A stretch of DNA of 64,000 nucleotides, taken from positions 4,880,501 through 4,944,500 of the forward strand of contig NC_080564.1 in assembly GCF_030253575.1 (NCBI RefSeq). Direction: 5' to 3'. Each line of letters opens with the position of its first letter. The first letter of the stretch is position 1. The position numbers and the translations under genes are program-made. The notes under the pieces were generated by a model, which was given only the letters and a program-made list of their open reading frames with translations, was not told where the DNA came from and made no database searches. Positions 47,159 to 59,495 of this stretch are shown here, piece by piece. Origin of the DNA: Rhododendron vialii (lineage: Eukaryota; Streptophyta; Magnoliopsida; Ericales; Ericaceae).

Positions 47159-48583
47159 ATGGACACAATCATCTGCGACGAGCTCCTGGAAGAAGTCTTC
47201 CACCGCCTCCCCCCGCCGTCCTCCTCCTCCCCCACTACCACCGATGTCTCCCTCGTCTCCAAGCGGTGGCTCCGCCTCCACCGCTCCTCCCAATCCACCC
47301 TCTCCCTCCACCTCTCCCCCTCCACCTGTCCCCCCACCTCTCTCTCCTCTTTCCTCTCCCACTTCCCTTACCTCTCCTCCCTCTCTCTCACCACCACCCC
47401 CTCCCTCCCCGCCGATGACGCCGTCTCACCTTTCTCCGACACCCTCCTCCTCTCCGCCGCCTCCTCCTGCCCCAAACTCATACACCTCCGCCTCTCCCCC
47501 TCCCCAGTCTCTTTCTTCCCCCTCCTCTCTCTCTCCACCTCCTGCCCTCGCCTCGCCTCTCTCTCCATCTCCCTCTCCAAACCCCTCTCCTTCCACTGGC
47601 TCCTCTTCTTCCCCCTCCTCAAAACCCTGACCGTCGTCGTTTCCCCCTCCCTCGCCGCCGAATACGAACGCGCTGCTTCGAAAGCGAAGTGCTTCGACGC
47701 CGAGCTGAAACTCCAGACCCTAGTTCTGTCCGGGATCCGGTGCGGCGACTGCGGTTTCGATTGGCTGTGGAGAAGCTGTAAAAAGCTTAAGAAACTGCAG
47801 CTACACAGCTGCGAAGGAATCGGCGACGATACGTCGGTCTCGTCGTTTGTTAATTGCTTGAAATGTCTCCAAGAAGTGGAATTGAGGAGTTGTAGACCCA
47901 TGGTTAACGATGTTTTATCGAAATTGGCCGAGAACTGTGCGTCTTTGAGCTCTTTAGTGGTGTATGATGGTGGTAGTAGAGAGGGATTACTTCATTTCAT
48001 TACTCATAGTCGTTGTGATTTGCGAAAACTCGATTTACGTTTACCTCTTGACCTTGAAAACAATCACTTATTGGCTGTGGCTGAGAATTTCGTGAGTTTG
48101 TCGAGTCTTAGGTTACAGAGTTGTTGTCTGGTTACTGGTGAAGGGCTTAAGACGATCGGGTTAGCTATGAGTAATGAGCTTGAAGAATTGGCTTTGATAA
48201 ACTGTGATGTGGTTGAAAGAGAACCAGGGTTGTTGACCACTTTGGGACAGAGTTTGAGAAATTTGAGGAAGTTAGATTTGTCTTATAATGAAATGTTGGT
48301 GGATAAAGAGTTTATATCGATGCTTGTGTCGTGTAATTGTTTGAGGGAATTGAAGGTGAGGGGGTGTAGAGGGTTGACAAATGCGTCCGTGGTTTCAATG
48401 TTTAAGAGCTGCAAGCAGTTGGAGAGTGTAGATATAAGGGATTGTCGTGGGATCGAGGCGGAGGCTGTTGAGTTATTTGTTTTGAATTGTGTGGGGTTGA
48501 GGCAGATACATGTTGATGAAAGCAAGCTTTCAGATGTTACCAGGTCGTGGGCTTCAAAGAAGTTCGTTGAGGTGGTTGTTTGA
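47159..48583 (+). CDS. F-box/LRR protein, intact copy, 474 aa
   Basis: This is an intronless frame. The F-box occupies residues 1-45: MDTIICDELLEEVFHRLPPP then DVSLVSKRWLRLHRSS. A Ser/Leu/Pro-rich segment follows (about 50-165). Leucine-rich repeats run from about 175 to 460 (FDWLWRSCKKLKKLQLHSCE, LEELALINCDV, LRNLRKLDLSYNEM, LRELKVRGCRGLTNASV, CKQLESVDIRDC). The tail is LSDVTRSWASKKFVEVVV. The family acts as substrate receptor in SCF E3 ligases; the substrate is unknown. The start at 47159 aligns with the paralogues at 52907 and 62269. The 5' third is CT-rich (many TCC and CTC codons) and the rest AT-richer, a base-composition gradient shared by all copies. It is the best candidate for a working member. 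Confidence 0.9.
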   Translation: MDTIICDELLEEVFHRLPPPSSSSPTTTDVSLVSKRWLRLHRSSQSTLSLHLSPSTCPPTSLSSFLSHFPYLSSLSLTTTPSLPADDAVSPFSDTLLLSAASSCPKLIHLRLSPSPVSFFPLLSLSTSCPRLASLSISLSKPLSFHWLLFFPLLKTLTVVVSPSLAAEYERAASKAKCFDAELKLQTLVLSGIRCGDCGFDWLWRSCKKLKKLQLHSCEGIGDDTSVSSFVNCLKCLQEVELRSCRPMVNDVLSKLAENCASLSSLVVYDGGSREGLLHFITHSRCDLRKLDLRLPLDLENNHLLAVAENFVSLSSLRLQSCCLVTGEGLKTIGLAMSNELEELALINCDVVEREPGLLTTLGQSLRNLRKLDLSYNEMLVDKEFISMLVSCNCLRELKVRGCRGLTNASVVSMFKSCKQLESVDIRDCRGIEAEAVELFVLNCVGLRQIHVDESKLSDVTRSWASKKFVEVVV

Positions 48584-49772
48584 TTGATGATTCAGAAGGA
48601 GGAGAACAGAAGAAGGGCCATTCTATGTTTTTTTAGACTTTTGAATCGATGCAGGTAAATATATCTGTACATTATCATTGTCAAGTGTAAATCTTTCTAA
48701 TAAGAATGTACCAAAATTGGATACACCAATAATGTACATTTCATGGTCCTCTACGTTTAAGTTGTTTCAATTGTACTTGTTTCAAGACTATGGGTTGTGT
48801 CTGTTTCTTTTTTAGCTCTGCCTATGAGTTGTGTCTGTTAGAACTTGGAATATGCATGTACCTTTGTTGGAGTGGCTGATTAGCATTTGGTCATCGTTTC
48901 TTATCACTGTTATTAAGGATTGTGGCGTTGGACAAGCTTAGTCCTTTAGTTATGAGAGGAATTGATGTTTTTGTTGATGTTCGAGTGGTTTAAGTCCATT
49001 TTACTGGGTGCCTTGCTCAGCTGATATGGGTGCTTATATGTGTTTTTTTACTCATTGGATGAACTAATTTGTTGGTCCCTTCTTGGCTATGATTAATGCT
49101 GTACCATTGCTTCTTTGTCACAATGATGTTGCAATGGTTGTATATCTCCTTCATTTTCATTTACTCGCGCCTATACTTGTTTTGAAACTAACTATAGAAT
49201 TCATGTCTCAGAATACGGACGTATGATGTATCTTTTTCTGAAGCCGTAAATTAGCATATGAACACCACTTCTATCTTTACAATTAGGGATGAAGGATTAT
49301 GAGAGGAAATTTATATATCGCATCAGATTCTAATGTTTACAAGTTTATTTTATTGGGTATTTTGATGTTGTTCACGAATCAAGCTCCAAGGTGTGTCCCT
49401 GACTTGTTAAGAGGTTTTCCTAGGAAGTTTCAGATAACAATCATAGCGGAGATGGGACATAACAATGTTAGTTTGTAGGCGTAGCAGTTTCGTTTTGAGA
49501 TTCTCTTAGAGAAAAAGACTTGGTTGATGTGGTACCTTCGCCGTGTGGAAAAAAAAGTGGTACTTTCCTTGTGAGAGGGAATGAAAATTGAGAATTAAAT
49601 TCTTGGAAGTGTTGGGTGCAGAAGACGGAGACTACCAAGAAACAATAAAATCTAGTACCTGTTGGTCCTAGAACTAGACCACTGGCACCTTATGCATGGC
49701 TGAGGCTACCTCAGCAGCATGTACTTTTTTGAGATAGAATATGTTCTAGATCTTATGCAAAGCACTTTTTCC

Positions 49773-50396
49773 CTCTGTTCTAAATGGCGGCCGCCTGGGC
49801 GCTTGGAGGTACCCTGCCGCCACGCCAATACCCCTTGGCATTTGATTTGGCGCCCAGGAAGGTTTGGCGGTGTTTGGCGGCGGCGGCCTTGGCGGTCTTG
49901 GCGGCCGCCTAAGCGGCCATGGCGGTCTCGGCGATTTGGCGCCCAGGGAGGTTTGGCGGCCGCCTAGGCGGTCTTGGTGGGCCTTGGCGGCATCATCGAC
50001 GTCTTTGGAGGCTTTTGGCGGCCTAAAATGTATAGTATTAAACTAATATAGATCAAGTTTTGGAAGGGTATGGAGGAGAAGAGTTAAAGAAAGGAGATGA
50101 ACTTTTAACTTGGCATTAGGGATCTCCGATCTCGTTTATTTCTACTTATTGTCTTATTCAACTTATTTGCTAGTTGCTACTACTTAATTTCATTTGGGTT
50201 TGTACATTAAACTTTGCATTATGGTTATGTAGAACTTTGAACTTGTATTATGTATACATAGAATATAGTTTGATTGGATAATGGTTTGTTAAAAAAAAAA
50301 AAAAAAAAACGCTGAATTGCTTGGCGGCGCCTAGGCGGCTTGGCGCTTGGAGGTGGGTCTCCGCCTTACTAGCGCCAAACGCCATTTAGAACATTG
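49773..50396. mobile_element. hAT-like non-autonomous element, GGCGGCC-rich (624 bp)
   Basis: The ends are CTCTGTTCTAAATGGCG and CGCCATTTAGAACATTG, a 17-bp inverted repeat with two mismatches. An 8-bp direct repeat CTTTTTCC flanks it exactly (49765-49772 and 50397-50404), as expected for hAT insertion. The terminal zones carry dense GGCGGCCGCCTAGGCGG-type motifs, while the centre is AT-rich with an A18 run. Matching places in the other F-box flanks (about 31510 minus, 55285 and 63805) are uninterrupted. It encodes nothing recognisable. Confidence 0.88.
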
Positions 50397-52867
50397 CTTT
50401 TTCCACATAGAGCTGAATTTCCCTTGTGATCGAGATTAGGACATTTTCTGCCAAGACTGCCTGAAAGCGCACGAGGATTTTATGCCATATTCTTTCTGGG
50501 AAACATGCACCGCAGCTTATTATTGCGGCTGCAGTGGCCATCTATTTGATTGGAAGTTCTAATGTGTTTGTGAACTGTTCGTTTGGAGTACTTTGAAAGC
50601 TCTTGGGCTGAAGGCACAGAGCGGGACTAATGCTTTGTTCAGCTAAACAGTTCAAAGCAGTTGATTTTATAGGTCCGTTGAAACAGCCTCGCCCTCAGAA
50701 AACACAACCCTCATGCCCAAATAGTTTTAGATCCAATGAGTCGTTCTGATAATTTGGTGTCTTTTGGTCTGATCTGCTGGAGTGATGTCTAAGGCATGCA
50801 GCTTCACACATTTTCTCCACAAACTACATTGATGAGGGAAGTGGAACAGTGACACTGCCCAACACGATTGTGTTGTGTGCCCTTCCCGTCGGTCCATCGA
50901 ATGATTATATGACGATGAATCTAGTCTATCACTGCAATGAAACACAACTGAACTAGACACGAATGTGGCAACAGATTGAGGTACATCTTAGGGTATTGTG
51001 TTTCCGGTTAGTGACCCAGGCCTCAACAGGAGGAGAAAATTGAAGTGAGCAACAGGAAATTGCCTTTCTATGCACAATTTGCGGTAGCCACAAAGGTTAA
51101 CTAGTCCATTTTACTGGGTATTTTATGCAACTACGGAATTTATTTTGGGATATTGACACCGATCCTAGCCTTCTTGGCTCAGCTGATATGGGTGCTTAGA
51201 TATGTTTTTCTGTTTCATTTCAAGAACTAATAATTTGTTCCCTTCCTTCCCATGATTAATGCTGCACCACTGCTTCTTTGTCTTGCAATTGGTATACTTG
51301 TCCACTCGCCTTCATTTTCATTTACTGTGTGCGTACTTGATTGAAGACTAACTTCAGAATTCGTGTCCTAGAATATGCATGCATGATGCATCTTCTTTTG
51401 AAGCTGTAAATTAGTTTGTGAACATCACTCTTTATCTTCCCTTCAATGAAGGTTTATGCCGTTTGGACCAGCTCCTTTGCGTAATGAGAGGAAATTCGTA
51501 GTATCCATGAAATTCTATTGTTTAATGGGTTTCAATTTATGTGGTGCTTTGAAGTTGTTTGCGAAGGTAAGAGGGTTTTGCTAGGAAATTGAGATAGTTG
51601 CAATCACAAGGGAGATTTTTTTTTCTTTGAACGGCAGTGGTATTGAGAATTTTAAACTTCTATCCACACACACGCATATTTTGTCGAGATGAATTTAAAA
51701 TGTAAAATGTATTTCTTTTGATAAATCTTTGTAAAAGTTTACTTAGTATAAATCTAATTAATTTAGTCCAAAGTCACTCTTGCAAAAGAATTGTTAAAGA
51801 GGGGGTGAGATTTCTGCTCTGCTAAGGTTCTTATTTTTGAAGTACTTATTTTTCGTTGTACGAGACATGTTATTCTCTCAAAATACATCACATTTAATTC
51901 AAAAAATAAGTTTATTTGAGTTAGTGGAACACACTCTAACATAAAATGTAATTTGTCAAAAGCATTTGATTTTTTTTTTCATAAATTAAAAGAACTAACT
52001 TGTGAAAGAAATTACTCCATTTCCCACTTTCTCTCCTTACAGCCCCATTGAGGGATTTAATTTGAATAAAATTTATTTTCAATTTCAAATTAGTAACTAA
52101 GGTTGCACAAAATCAGAGCCAGAAAAGAAGAAATATGTTTGCTCGTAGTAATTGTGACCTCTCAGAGATAATCGACGATTGCATCAAAGATGTGTAGTCT
52201 TTAATAGTACATCTGGGAATTCGTTCAGCTCAAAAGGGCTCAAGATAAGCATGATATACGCATCAAAACGCAATCAAAAAGATTTCATAAGAAAAGAAAA
52301 TATACTAGTTTGAAGTCAACACGCTCATTTAGGCCAGATTCTTCCAAAATTAACTTATTTGTTTGTTTGTGTGTTTTGTTCGTCTTTTTTTTTAATTTTT
52401 GTTAGATTCGCATGAATTTTTTTGGATTAATCATTCATTTCGACGAGAGAAGTTTAAAAAATATAAAAATTTGACCAAAAGCAAAAAAGGTATTAAACAG
52501 TCGTTTTTTTGGAGATTCACTGCCGTCTTATTTGAATTTTTCCAACAACGGTCCATATTTATATACTTTTTTCGATTTGTAACGAGACGAATAATTAACT
52601 CCTAGAATTATATCGAAAAGTTAAATAAAAAAATATAAAAAATATAAAAATATAAAAAGTAAAAAAAATAACAAAATAATTTACAGACTTATAAATTTAA
52701 AAAAAAAACAACTTTTTTTTGTGAGTGGTTTCTCTTCTTTCTCATCAAATGACACCTCCACCACTCCCATCCGAGAAATTTCTCCTCCACTGCAGTACAT
52801 AAAAGTTTATCGTGGGTTTGAATTTCATTTCAACGGAAGCGAGCAGGGGTTTCCAGAAAGAGTTCAC

Positions 52868-52869
<2 letters not shown>

Positions 52870-52906
<37 letters not shown>
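52870..52906. repeat. (GA)n tract directly before the F-box start
   Basis: About eighteen GA units abut the ATG at 52907. An open frame runs through it from 52721, which would add an Arg-Glu repeat. The paralogue alignment shows translation most likely begins at 52907. Confidence 0.85.
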
Positions 52907-52911
<5 letters not shown>

Positions 52912-54355
52912 CGGAATCCTGTGCGACGAGGTCCTAGAAGAAGTCTTCCGCCGCCTCCCTTTTCCCTCCTCCGCCGCCGAAGTCTCCCTCGTCTCCAAGC
53001 GGTGGCTACGCCTCTGCCGCTCTTCCATGTCCGACGTCTCTCTCTGTCTCTCCGTTGACAATTGTACGGCCCCGTCCCTCTCCTCTTTCCTCTCTTACTT
53101 CCCTCACCTCTCCTTCCTCAAAATCACCACCGTCACCTTACGCAGCGACGGCGGCGACATCTCGGGCTTTCGCTATCGGATCCTCTCCCCCGACGACATC
53201 TCGGCTTTCGCCGACCAGATCCTCCTCTCCGTCGCCTCGTCCTGTCCCAAGCTGACAGGTCTCCGTCTCCAGTCTGGGCCAGTCTCTCTCTTCCCTCTGC
53301 TGTCTCTCTCTACCTCATGCCCTCACCTCACCTCTCTCGACATTACCCTATCTAGACCCTTCTCTTTCCACTGGCTCGTCTTCTTGCACTCTCTTCGAAA
53401 ACTCGCCCTCAGTTTCTGCCCCATCCCTGGCAAATTCAAACACGTCGATGCTGCTTCGAAAGGGAGCTTCGACGATGCTGAACTGAAATTAGAAACCCTA
53501 TCTTTGTCTCATATTCCACATGGCGATTACGGTTTTGATTGGCTATGGAAAAGCTGTAAAAACCTTAAGAAACTGCAGCTATGCGACTGCCAAGGAATTG
53601 GCAATGGTATGTCACTTTCATCGTTTGTTAATTGCTTAAAAGGCCTCCAAGAAGTGGAATTGACGACTTGTAGACCCATAGTTGATGAAATTTTAACGAT
53701 ATTGGCTGAGAATTGTGCATCTTTAAGCTCTCTATTGGTCTATAATGGTGGCGGTAGAGAGGGATTACGTCATTTCATTACTCAGAGTCGTCTTAATTTG
53801 CGAAAACTGGATTTATGTTTACCTCATGACCTCCGAGACAATCACTTGTTGGCCGTGGCTGAGAAGTTCAGGGGTTTGTCGTCTCTTCGGTTAGATAGTT
53901 GTTATCGTGTTACTGGTGAAGGGCTTAAGGCTATGGTGTTAGCCATGAGTGATAAGCTTGAAGAATTGGCTTTGATAAATTGCAACATGAAACCTGGATT
54001 GTTGACCACTTTAGGACACAGTTTTACAAATTTGAAGATTTTGGACTTGTCTTATAATGACATGTTGGCGGAAGAAGAGTTTATATTGATGCTTGCGTTG
54101 TTTAATTGTTTGAGGGAATTGAAGGTGAGGGGGTGTAGAGGGTTGACAATTGTGTCTGTGGTTTCGATGTTTAAGAGATGTAAGCAGTTGGAGAGTGTAG
54201 ATATAATGAATTGTCCTCAGATTGAGGCAAAGGCTGTTGAGTTATTTGTTTTGAATTGTTTGCAGTTGAGGCAGATACATGTTGAAGAAAGCAAGCTTTC
54301 AGATGTTTCCAGGTTGTGGGCTTCAAAGAAGTTCGTTGAGGTTATTGTTGATTGA
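52907..54355 (+). CDS. F-box/LRR protein, second intact copy, 482 aa
   Basis: An intronless paralogue of the 47159 gene. The F-box MDGILCDEVLEEVFRRLPFP and AEVSLVSKRWLRLCRSS is intact. An extra segment of about 15-20 residues relative to the first copy (DGGDISGFRYRILSPDDISA) follows the F-box, and about four residues are missing at LINCNMKPGLL. LRRs continue through FDWLWKSCKNLKKLQLCDCQ, LEELALINC and LRELKVRGCRGLTIVSV to LSDVSRLWASKKFVEVIVD. An upstream in-frame ATG at 52721 exists but would read through the (GA)n tract, so 52907 is preferred. Probable SCF substrate receptor. It lies 4.3 kb after the first copy in a tandem arrangement. Confidence 0.88.
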
Positions 54356-55436
54356 TGATTCGGAAGGGGGAGAACAGAAGACATTCTATGTTTTCTTTAG
54401 AGTTGCGAATCTATGCACATTAATATCTTCATACATTTCAAAAGTTTCTAATAAGTATATACCCATACTGGATAGTGTTGCGGCATCTCCTATATTTCCC
54501 AAGTCCTCTTCGTTTACTTTCGCATCAATTGTACTTGTATTAAGACTATGGGTTGCGTGTGTGTTGGAATGTGCACGTACAATTGTTGGGGTAGCGAATT
54601 AGCATATGGTGATCGTTTCTTATCTTTTTGATAAAGAATATGGCGTTGGACAAGCTTAGTCCTTTAGTAATGAGAGAAATTTATGCTTTTCAATATTTTC
54701 TAGTGCTAACTAGTCCGTTTTACATCAGAATTTATGCAACTATGGAATTGATTTGGGGATAGTGCACTGATCTTAGCCTTCTTTGCTCATCTGATATGGG
54801 TTATGGACATAATTCTTCTCATTGCATGAACTAATTTGTTGTTCCCTTCTTAGCTATGAGCCTATGACTAATTCTGTACCACAGCTGCTTTGTCACAATG
54901 ATTTTGCGGTTGTCTTATTGGCCTGCTAGTCTTCATTTTCATCTATACCATGCTCTCTTGATTTAAGACTAATTATAGAGTTCGTGTCTCAGAATATGGA
55001 TCCACCATTTTTGAAGCCGTAAATTAGCATATGAGCATCACTCTTTATCACAATGGTTATGCTGTTGGACTAGCTCTTTTGCATAGTGAGGAAATTCCTG
55101 ATGTCCATCAAATTCTTGCATTTAACGATTTCATTTGATGTGGTATATTGATGTTGTTCGCATATCAATCTCTAAGGGGGATATGGAAGAGGTTTTACTA
55201 GGAAGTTTTAGATACTTCCATCCACAAGGGAGATGGAACAGTTATTCTTTTTGGCATGTGGTCTATAAATCTGATACAAAGTACCTTTTTCAAATAGAGC
55301 TGATTTCCCCTTGTGACATGGAATTGCACAGTTTCTTCTGCTTAGGGTAGCCTTCTCTCTCTTTTTTTCTCTGCACAAAATGACTAGAAATGATTGAGGA
55401 TTTTATAGTATGATTTTTGCGACACATTGGAAGCAA

Positions 55437-55459
55437 ACAAACACACACACACACACACC
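55437..55459. repeat. (CA)n microsatellite in the duplicated flank
   Basis: About eleven CA units follow GGAAGCAAACAAA. The equivalent place after the third copy (63963-63987) has GGAAGCAAACACACAC and a shorter, interrupted CA run. The microsatellite therefore predates the duplication. Confidence 0.8.
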
Positions 55460-55532
55460 CCTCCTCACGCATGGCACTAGATCTTTTGAAACCTACACCA
55501 ATCGTATATGCTTCCAATCGTATTGAAGAAAG

Positions 55533-55592
55533 GAAGACTTTTAGATGTTTCCAGGTCGTGGGCTTCAAAAAAGTTCGTGAGGTTGTTGTTTG
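55533..55592 (+). pseudogene. 3' tail remnant of an F-box/LRR copy
   Basis: The DNA reads TTTTAGATGTTTCCAGGTCG and on through GGGCTTCAAAAAAGTTCGTG to TGATTGG. This matches the last about 50 bases of the F-box genes (DVSRSWASKKF). It is followed by the same GAACAGAAGAAGGGCC-type 3' flank. Everything upstream is missing. It marks the end of a further deleted copy in the array. Confidence 0.75.
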
Positions 55593-57779
55593 ATTGGTGA
55601 TTGGGGATTGGACGATGGGGAGAATAGAAGAAGGGCCTTTTATTTTTTATTTTTTAAACAGTTGCAAATCGTTGCATGCAAATATTTCGGAGCATTTCCA
55701 TTGGTCAATTGTAAATGTTTCTAATAAGAATGTACCTAAACTGGATACTCCAACATTTTACATTTCATGAGTGAATATAAATATTATTTGCTGTTATTTA
55801 TGCTGCAGTGCTCTTTTTTGGCATAATGTTTCGGCGAATGTTTTAGTTCCCCCGGTCCTCTTCGTTTACTTTCGGTTCAGTTGTACTTGTTTGGAGACTG
55901 CGTTGTGTCTATTAAAATATGCTGTATCTTTATTGAAGCGGCGAATTAGCATTTGGTCATCATTTCTTTTCTTGATGACAAGGATTATGGCGTTGGACAA
56001 GCTTAGTCCTTTGGTAATGAGAGAAATGTATGCTTTTCATTATATTCTAATAATGCTAACTAGTCCATTTGACTGGGTATTTTATGTAACTATGGAATTT
56101 ATTTGGGGATACTGACACTGATCTTAGCCTTTTTTGTCATAATGATGTTGCAATTGGTATACTTGTCCGTTCGCCTTCATTTTCATTTACCGCGTGTGTA
56201 CTTGATTGAAGACTATCTTAGAATTCATGTCTTAGAGATGCATCTTCTTTTGATGAAGCTGTAAATTAGTTTGTGAACATCACTCTTTATCTTCCCTTCA
56301 ATGAAGGTTTATGCCGTTTGGACTAGCTCCTTTGCGTAACGAGCTGAAATTCGTAATATCCATGAAATTCTAGTGTTTAACGGTTGCAATTTATGTGGTA
56401 CTTATGATTTTGTTTGCAAAGGTAATAGGGTTTTGCTAGGAAGTTGAGATAGTTGCAATCACAAGGGAGATGGAACATAGCATAGCAATGCTATTCTCTC
56501 GGGAGGTGCAGAAATCTTTGTAGCACTTTTGTTTTGAGATTGTCTCAGAGGGAAGTGGTATTGAGAATTGAACTTCTTGGATGTGTTGGGTGCAGAATAC
56601 AGAGACTTTTAAAATAACTACGAAATCTACTTGTTGATCTCTGAATTATTTTTGGTAGCAACAAAGGAGTTCTTGTTTCAAGGTGGTGGTGGTGTGATAT
56701 TGATAAATCAGCTTTTTTTCGAGAATGAAAAGGTTTACTAATTATAAATATAATTAATTTAGTCCAAAGTCACTCTTGCAAAAGAATTCTGAAAGAGGGG
56801 GTGAGGTCCATCTCGCAAAATGATTTTTTTTTTTCAAAAAAGTAATTTGTCAAAAGCCTTTGATTTTTTTTTCATAAATTAAAAGAACTAACTTGTGAAA
56901 GAAATTTATCTCCTACTTTCTCTCATTATAGCCCCATTGAGAGATTTCTCGTAAGAAACAAAAGGATAATAGTTTGAAAATGATTCTCACACTTTCTTTT
57001 TTTATTAAGAATATTCATTTTTTTGTCTTTTCGTGAAAAAAATACACACAAAAAATTTACAAAAAGATTAAAAAAAAAAGGAGAAGAAGTAAACATCAAC
57101 AAAAAAATAGAGTGTGGAAATTATTTTTCTAATAGCTTATAGTCAACATGCTCAATTGGATGGAGTATTTTAGTGAAAAATAAAAAGAGAAATATAAAAA
57201 TAGAATAGAATTAGAAAAGAATGAAAGAAATGAGAATGGACGATTCTTTCTTCTCTCACTCCTCTTTGAAAACTTTTTAGAGATTTCAACATAATTCTCA
57301 CTTACAATCTCAGAAAGCATCTGCCAGGCACTTATACGAAATTACAATCAGATTACAACAAAATTCACATAACACCCCCTAAGAACATGTACACCAAGCA
57401 AAATGCATTTTACCTATCCAACAGTCTACTTTTTTTATTTTACCTACTCAAATCTCTCTCAACCCTACACCAATCATCTCTATTATCTTCTCTATTATTA
57501 TAAAATAGGAGGAAGCTATGGTACACAGGGTATACCGTATGTCTAAATTATGACAATTTGTGATTTTCATTATGCCAATTTTTGGTTTTCTAATGCATAT
57601 TTATGATTCTAGTTACGACTTGTACATTAAAATTTACCTGTTGAATAGGTCATTAGCAGGTTACCCATAATTAAAAAATATTGTTATTATGTAACCATAA
57701 TTATTCGTACTGAAATTCATAATACTTGTACCCTAACCAAATATATGTGTACAGTATCAAAAATTAAATAATGTTACCA

Positions 57780-58565
57780 CAAATGTTATAACAACACCAT
57801 AAATTGGCATTATCTTACCACAATGAATCGTACCAAATTTTTTTGACTCGTATGATATTCCGTAACAAAATCAAAATATGTCGTACCAGAATCAACAATT
57901 GTTATACCCAAGCCAAAAATATTTGTAAAATGCCACAAATTTTAGAAAATAATCACAATTATTATGACAACACCTAAAATTGTCATTTTCTTAACACAAC
58001 GTGTCATATCAAAAGAAAACATATTTAAATACCACAAATTTTATAACAAACCATAATTGTTATGACAATACCATAAATTGACGTTTTCTTACCACAATGT
58101 GTTGTACCAAAGGAAATTAATTAAAATATTCCGTAATAACACATGTCTAAAATACCACAAATTTAGTAATATAACCAAATTTGTTATGACAACACCATAA
58201 ATTGACGTTTTCATATCCATAACGTGTCGTATAAAAAAATTCAATCAGAATGTTCAATTAACAGTAGTTATAATCAACAAAATATCATACCTCAAATTCA
58301 GTAATATAACCAAATTTTTTATAACAACACCATAAATTAACGTTTTCATACCACAACATATCGTATAAAAAAATTCAATTGAAATGCTCAGTTAACGATA
58401 GTTATTATTAGCAAAATATCATACCGCAAATTCAGTAATATAACCAAATTTGTTATGACAACACCATAAATTGGCGTTTTCATACCCACAACGTGTCGTA
58501 TAAAAAAAATTCAATCGGAATATTCAGTAAACGATAGTTATAATTGACAAAATACAATACCACTA
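57780..58565. repeat. Degenerate tandem repeat, unit about 133 bp
   Basis: Units begin near 57785, 57960, 58055, 58186, 58319 and 58452, with the anchor TTATGACAACACCATAAATT followed by GACGTTTTCATACCACAACG. The last three are the most regular (131-134 bp apart). Later units also share ACCAAATTTG and AAAATATCATACC. The repeat is subterminal in the 2.9-kb element. Confidence 0.75.
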
Positions 58566-59397
58566 ATTATTTTCAATTCCCGCCACATTATTTTTTCAAA
58601 TTTTAAAATTTCCACCATATTGTCTTAATTTTCGATTCCCTCTACACTAATTTTTCAAATTCTTATTTGTCCCTACACAATACCTCAATAATTTAAACTA
58701 AAAATGAAGTTTTTGCACAAAATTTTCATCCAAGAAATTCACCAAAAAGTAAGTACTATACCCAAATTTTCGAATACAACTACAATATCCTCTCAAAATA
58801 TTAGTCTAAATCAAATTCTTTTTCTACAAAATTTAATTCAAATAATCAAAATTCCTTTGTGGAAAAATGAGAGGTTACGAAAAAATAATTATCCAACTGT
58901 CTCAAATGCATACACTTTCAACACTAAAATGGAGTACAAAAAAATAAGTGTGAATATCAAAAAATAGAGTGTGAAAATTACTCTCCTTTTTGTAATTGGT
59001 AAAATTAATTATATTAATACTCAATCTTATCAATATTTAGGGCGGTGCACTTAACAATTGGCACTATATATTTAACACATGGATCGGTGTCAAACCTTCA
59101 CCCCATGCATACCAATCCAAATTTAACGGTGATCCTTGGAACTAGGCCATGGAAGTAAAATCTAAATAATTTTGTAAATTTATTGTCATTGTATTTTCTT
59201 TCAAAAAAATTTATTATAATCGACATTTTGATTTACACCAATGACATAGCTATAATATGATCTACAAGTGCAGGCCCATCACTAGGACGGAGGCATTTGA
59301 GGCCTCTGTATTTTCAAATTTTTAGCCTGAAAATAACGCCCTTACATATAAGAAAATATTATATAATCAATAGCCTTTAGAATTACAAATTCTCAAT

Positions 59398-59495
59398 TGT
59401 GTACCATAGTGATAAGGTGTTGGAGTTTGACATTTATCTAAAAGATTTGGGGTTCAAGTCTTAAACCCTTTGTTCCTATTTTTTTTTAAAAGAAT
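59398..59495 (+). repeat. Possible SINE remnant
   Basis: A box-A-like ATAGTGATAAGGTG and a box-B-like GGGGTTCAAGTCTT are about 40 bases apart and followed by a T-rich stretch. It could be a tRNA-derived SINE fragment inside the 2.9-kb element. Support is weak. Confidence 0.3.

Larger units (their letters stand above)
48584..52906. other. 3' flank and duplicated spacer of the first F-box unit
   Basis: No gene is supported. The part 48584-49772 plus 50405 to about 50460 is the duplicated 3' flank seen after the other F-box copies, split by a GC-rich hAT-like element. The part 51090-52060 repeats most of 56050-56960 closely (for example CTTCCCTTCAATGAAGGTTT and TTTAGTCCAAAGTCACTCTT). The part 52080-52720 is AT-rich with no recognised element. 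Confidence 0.6.

Noticed and set aside
46836..47630. 264-residue Ser/Pro-rich frame overlapping the first F-box gene
   Set aside because: It is a frame shadow of the TCC/CTC-rich 5' third of the F-box gene. The same kind of shadow appears at 62180-62767 and 33801-34094, matching the composition gradient.
52721..52906. Upstream in-frame start of the second F-box gene
   Set aside because: It would translate a (GA)n tract into an Arg-Glu repeat. All paralogues start at the ATG equal to 52907.
57780..58565. Regular repeats as a CRISPR array or centromeric satellite
   Set aside because: Units of about 133 bp are degenerate, number only about five, lack spacers, and lie inside transposon-like ends in a gene-bearing plant region.
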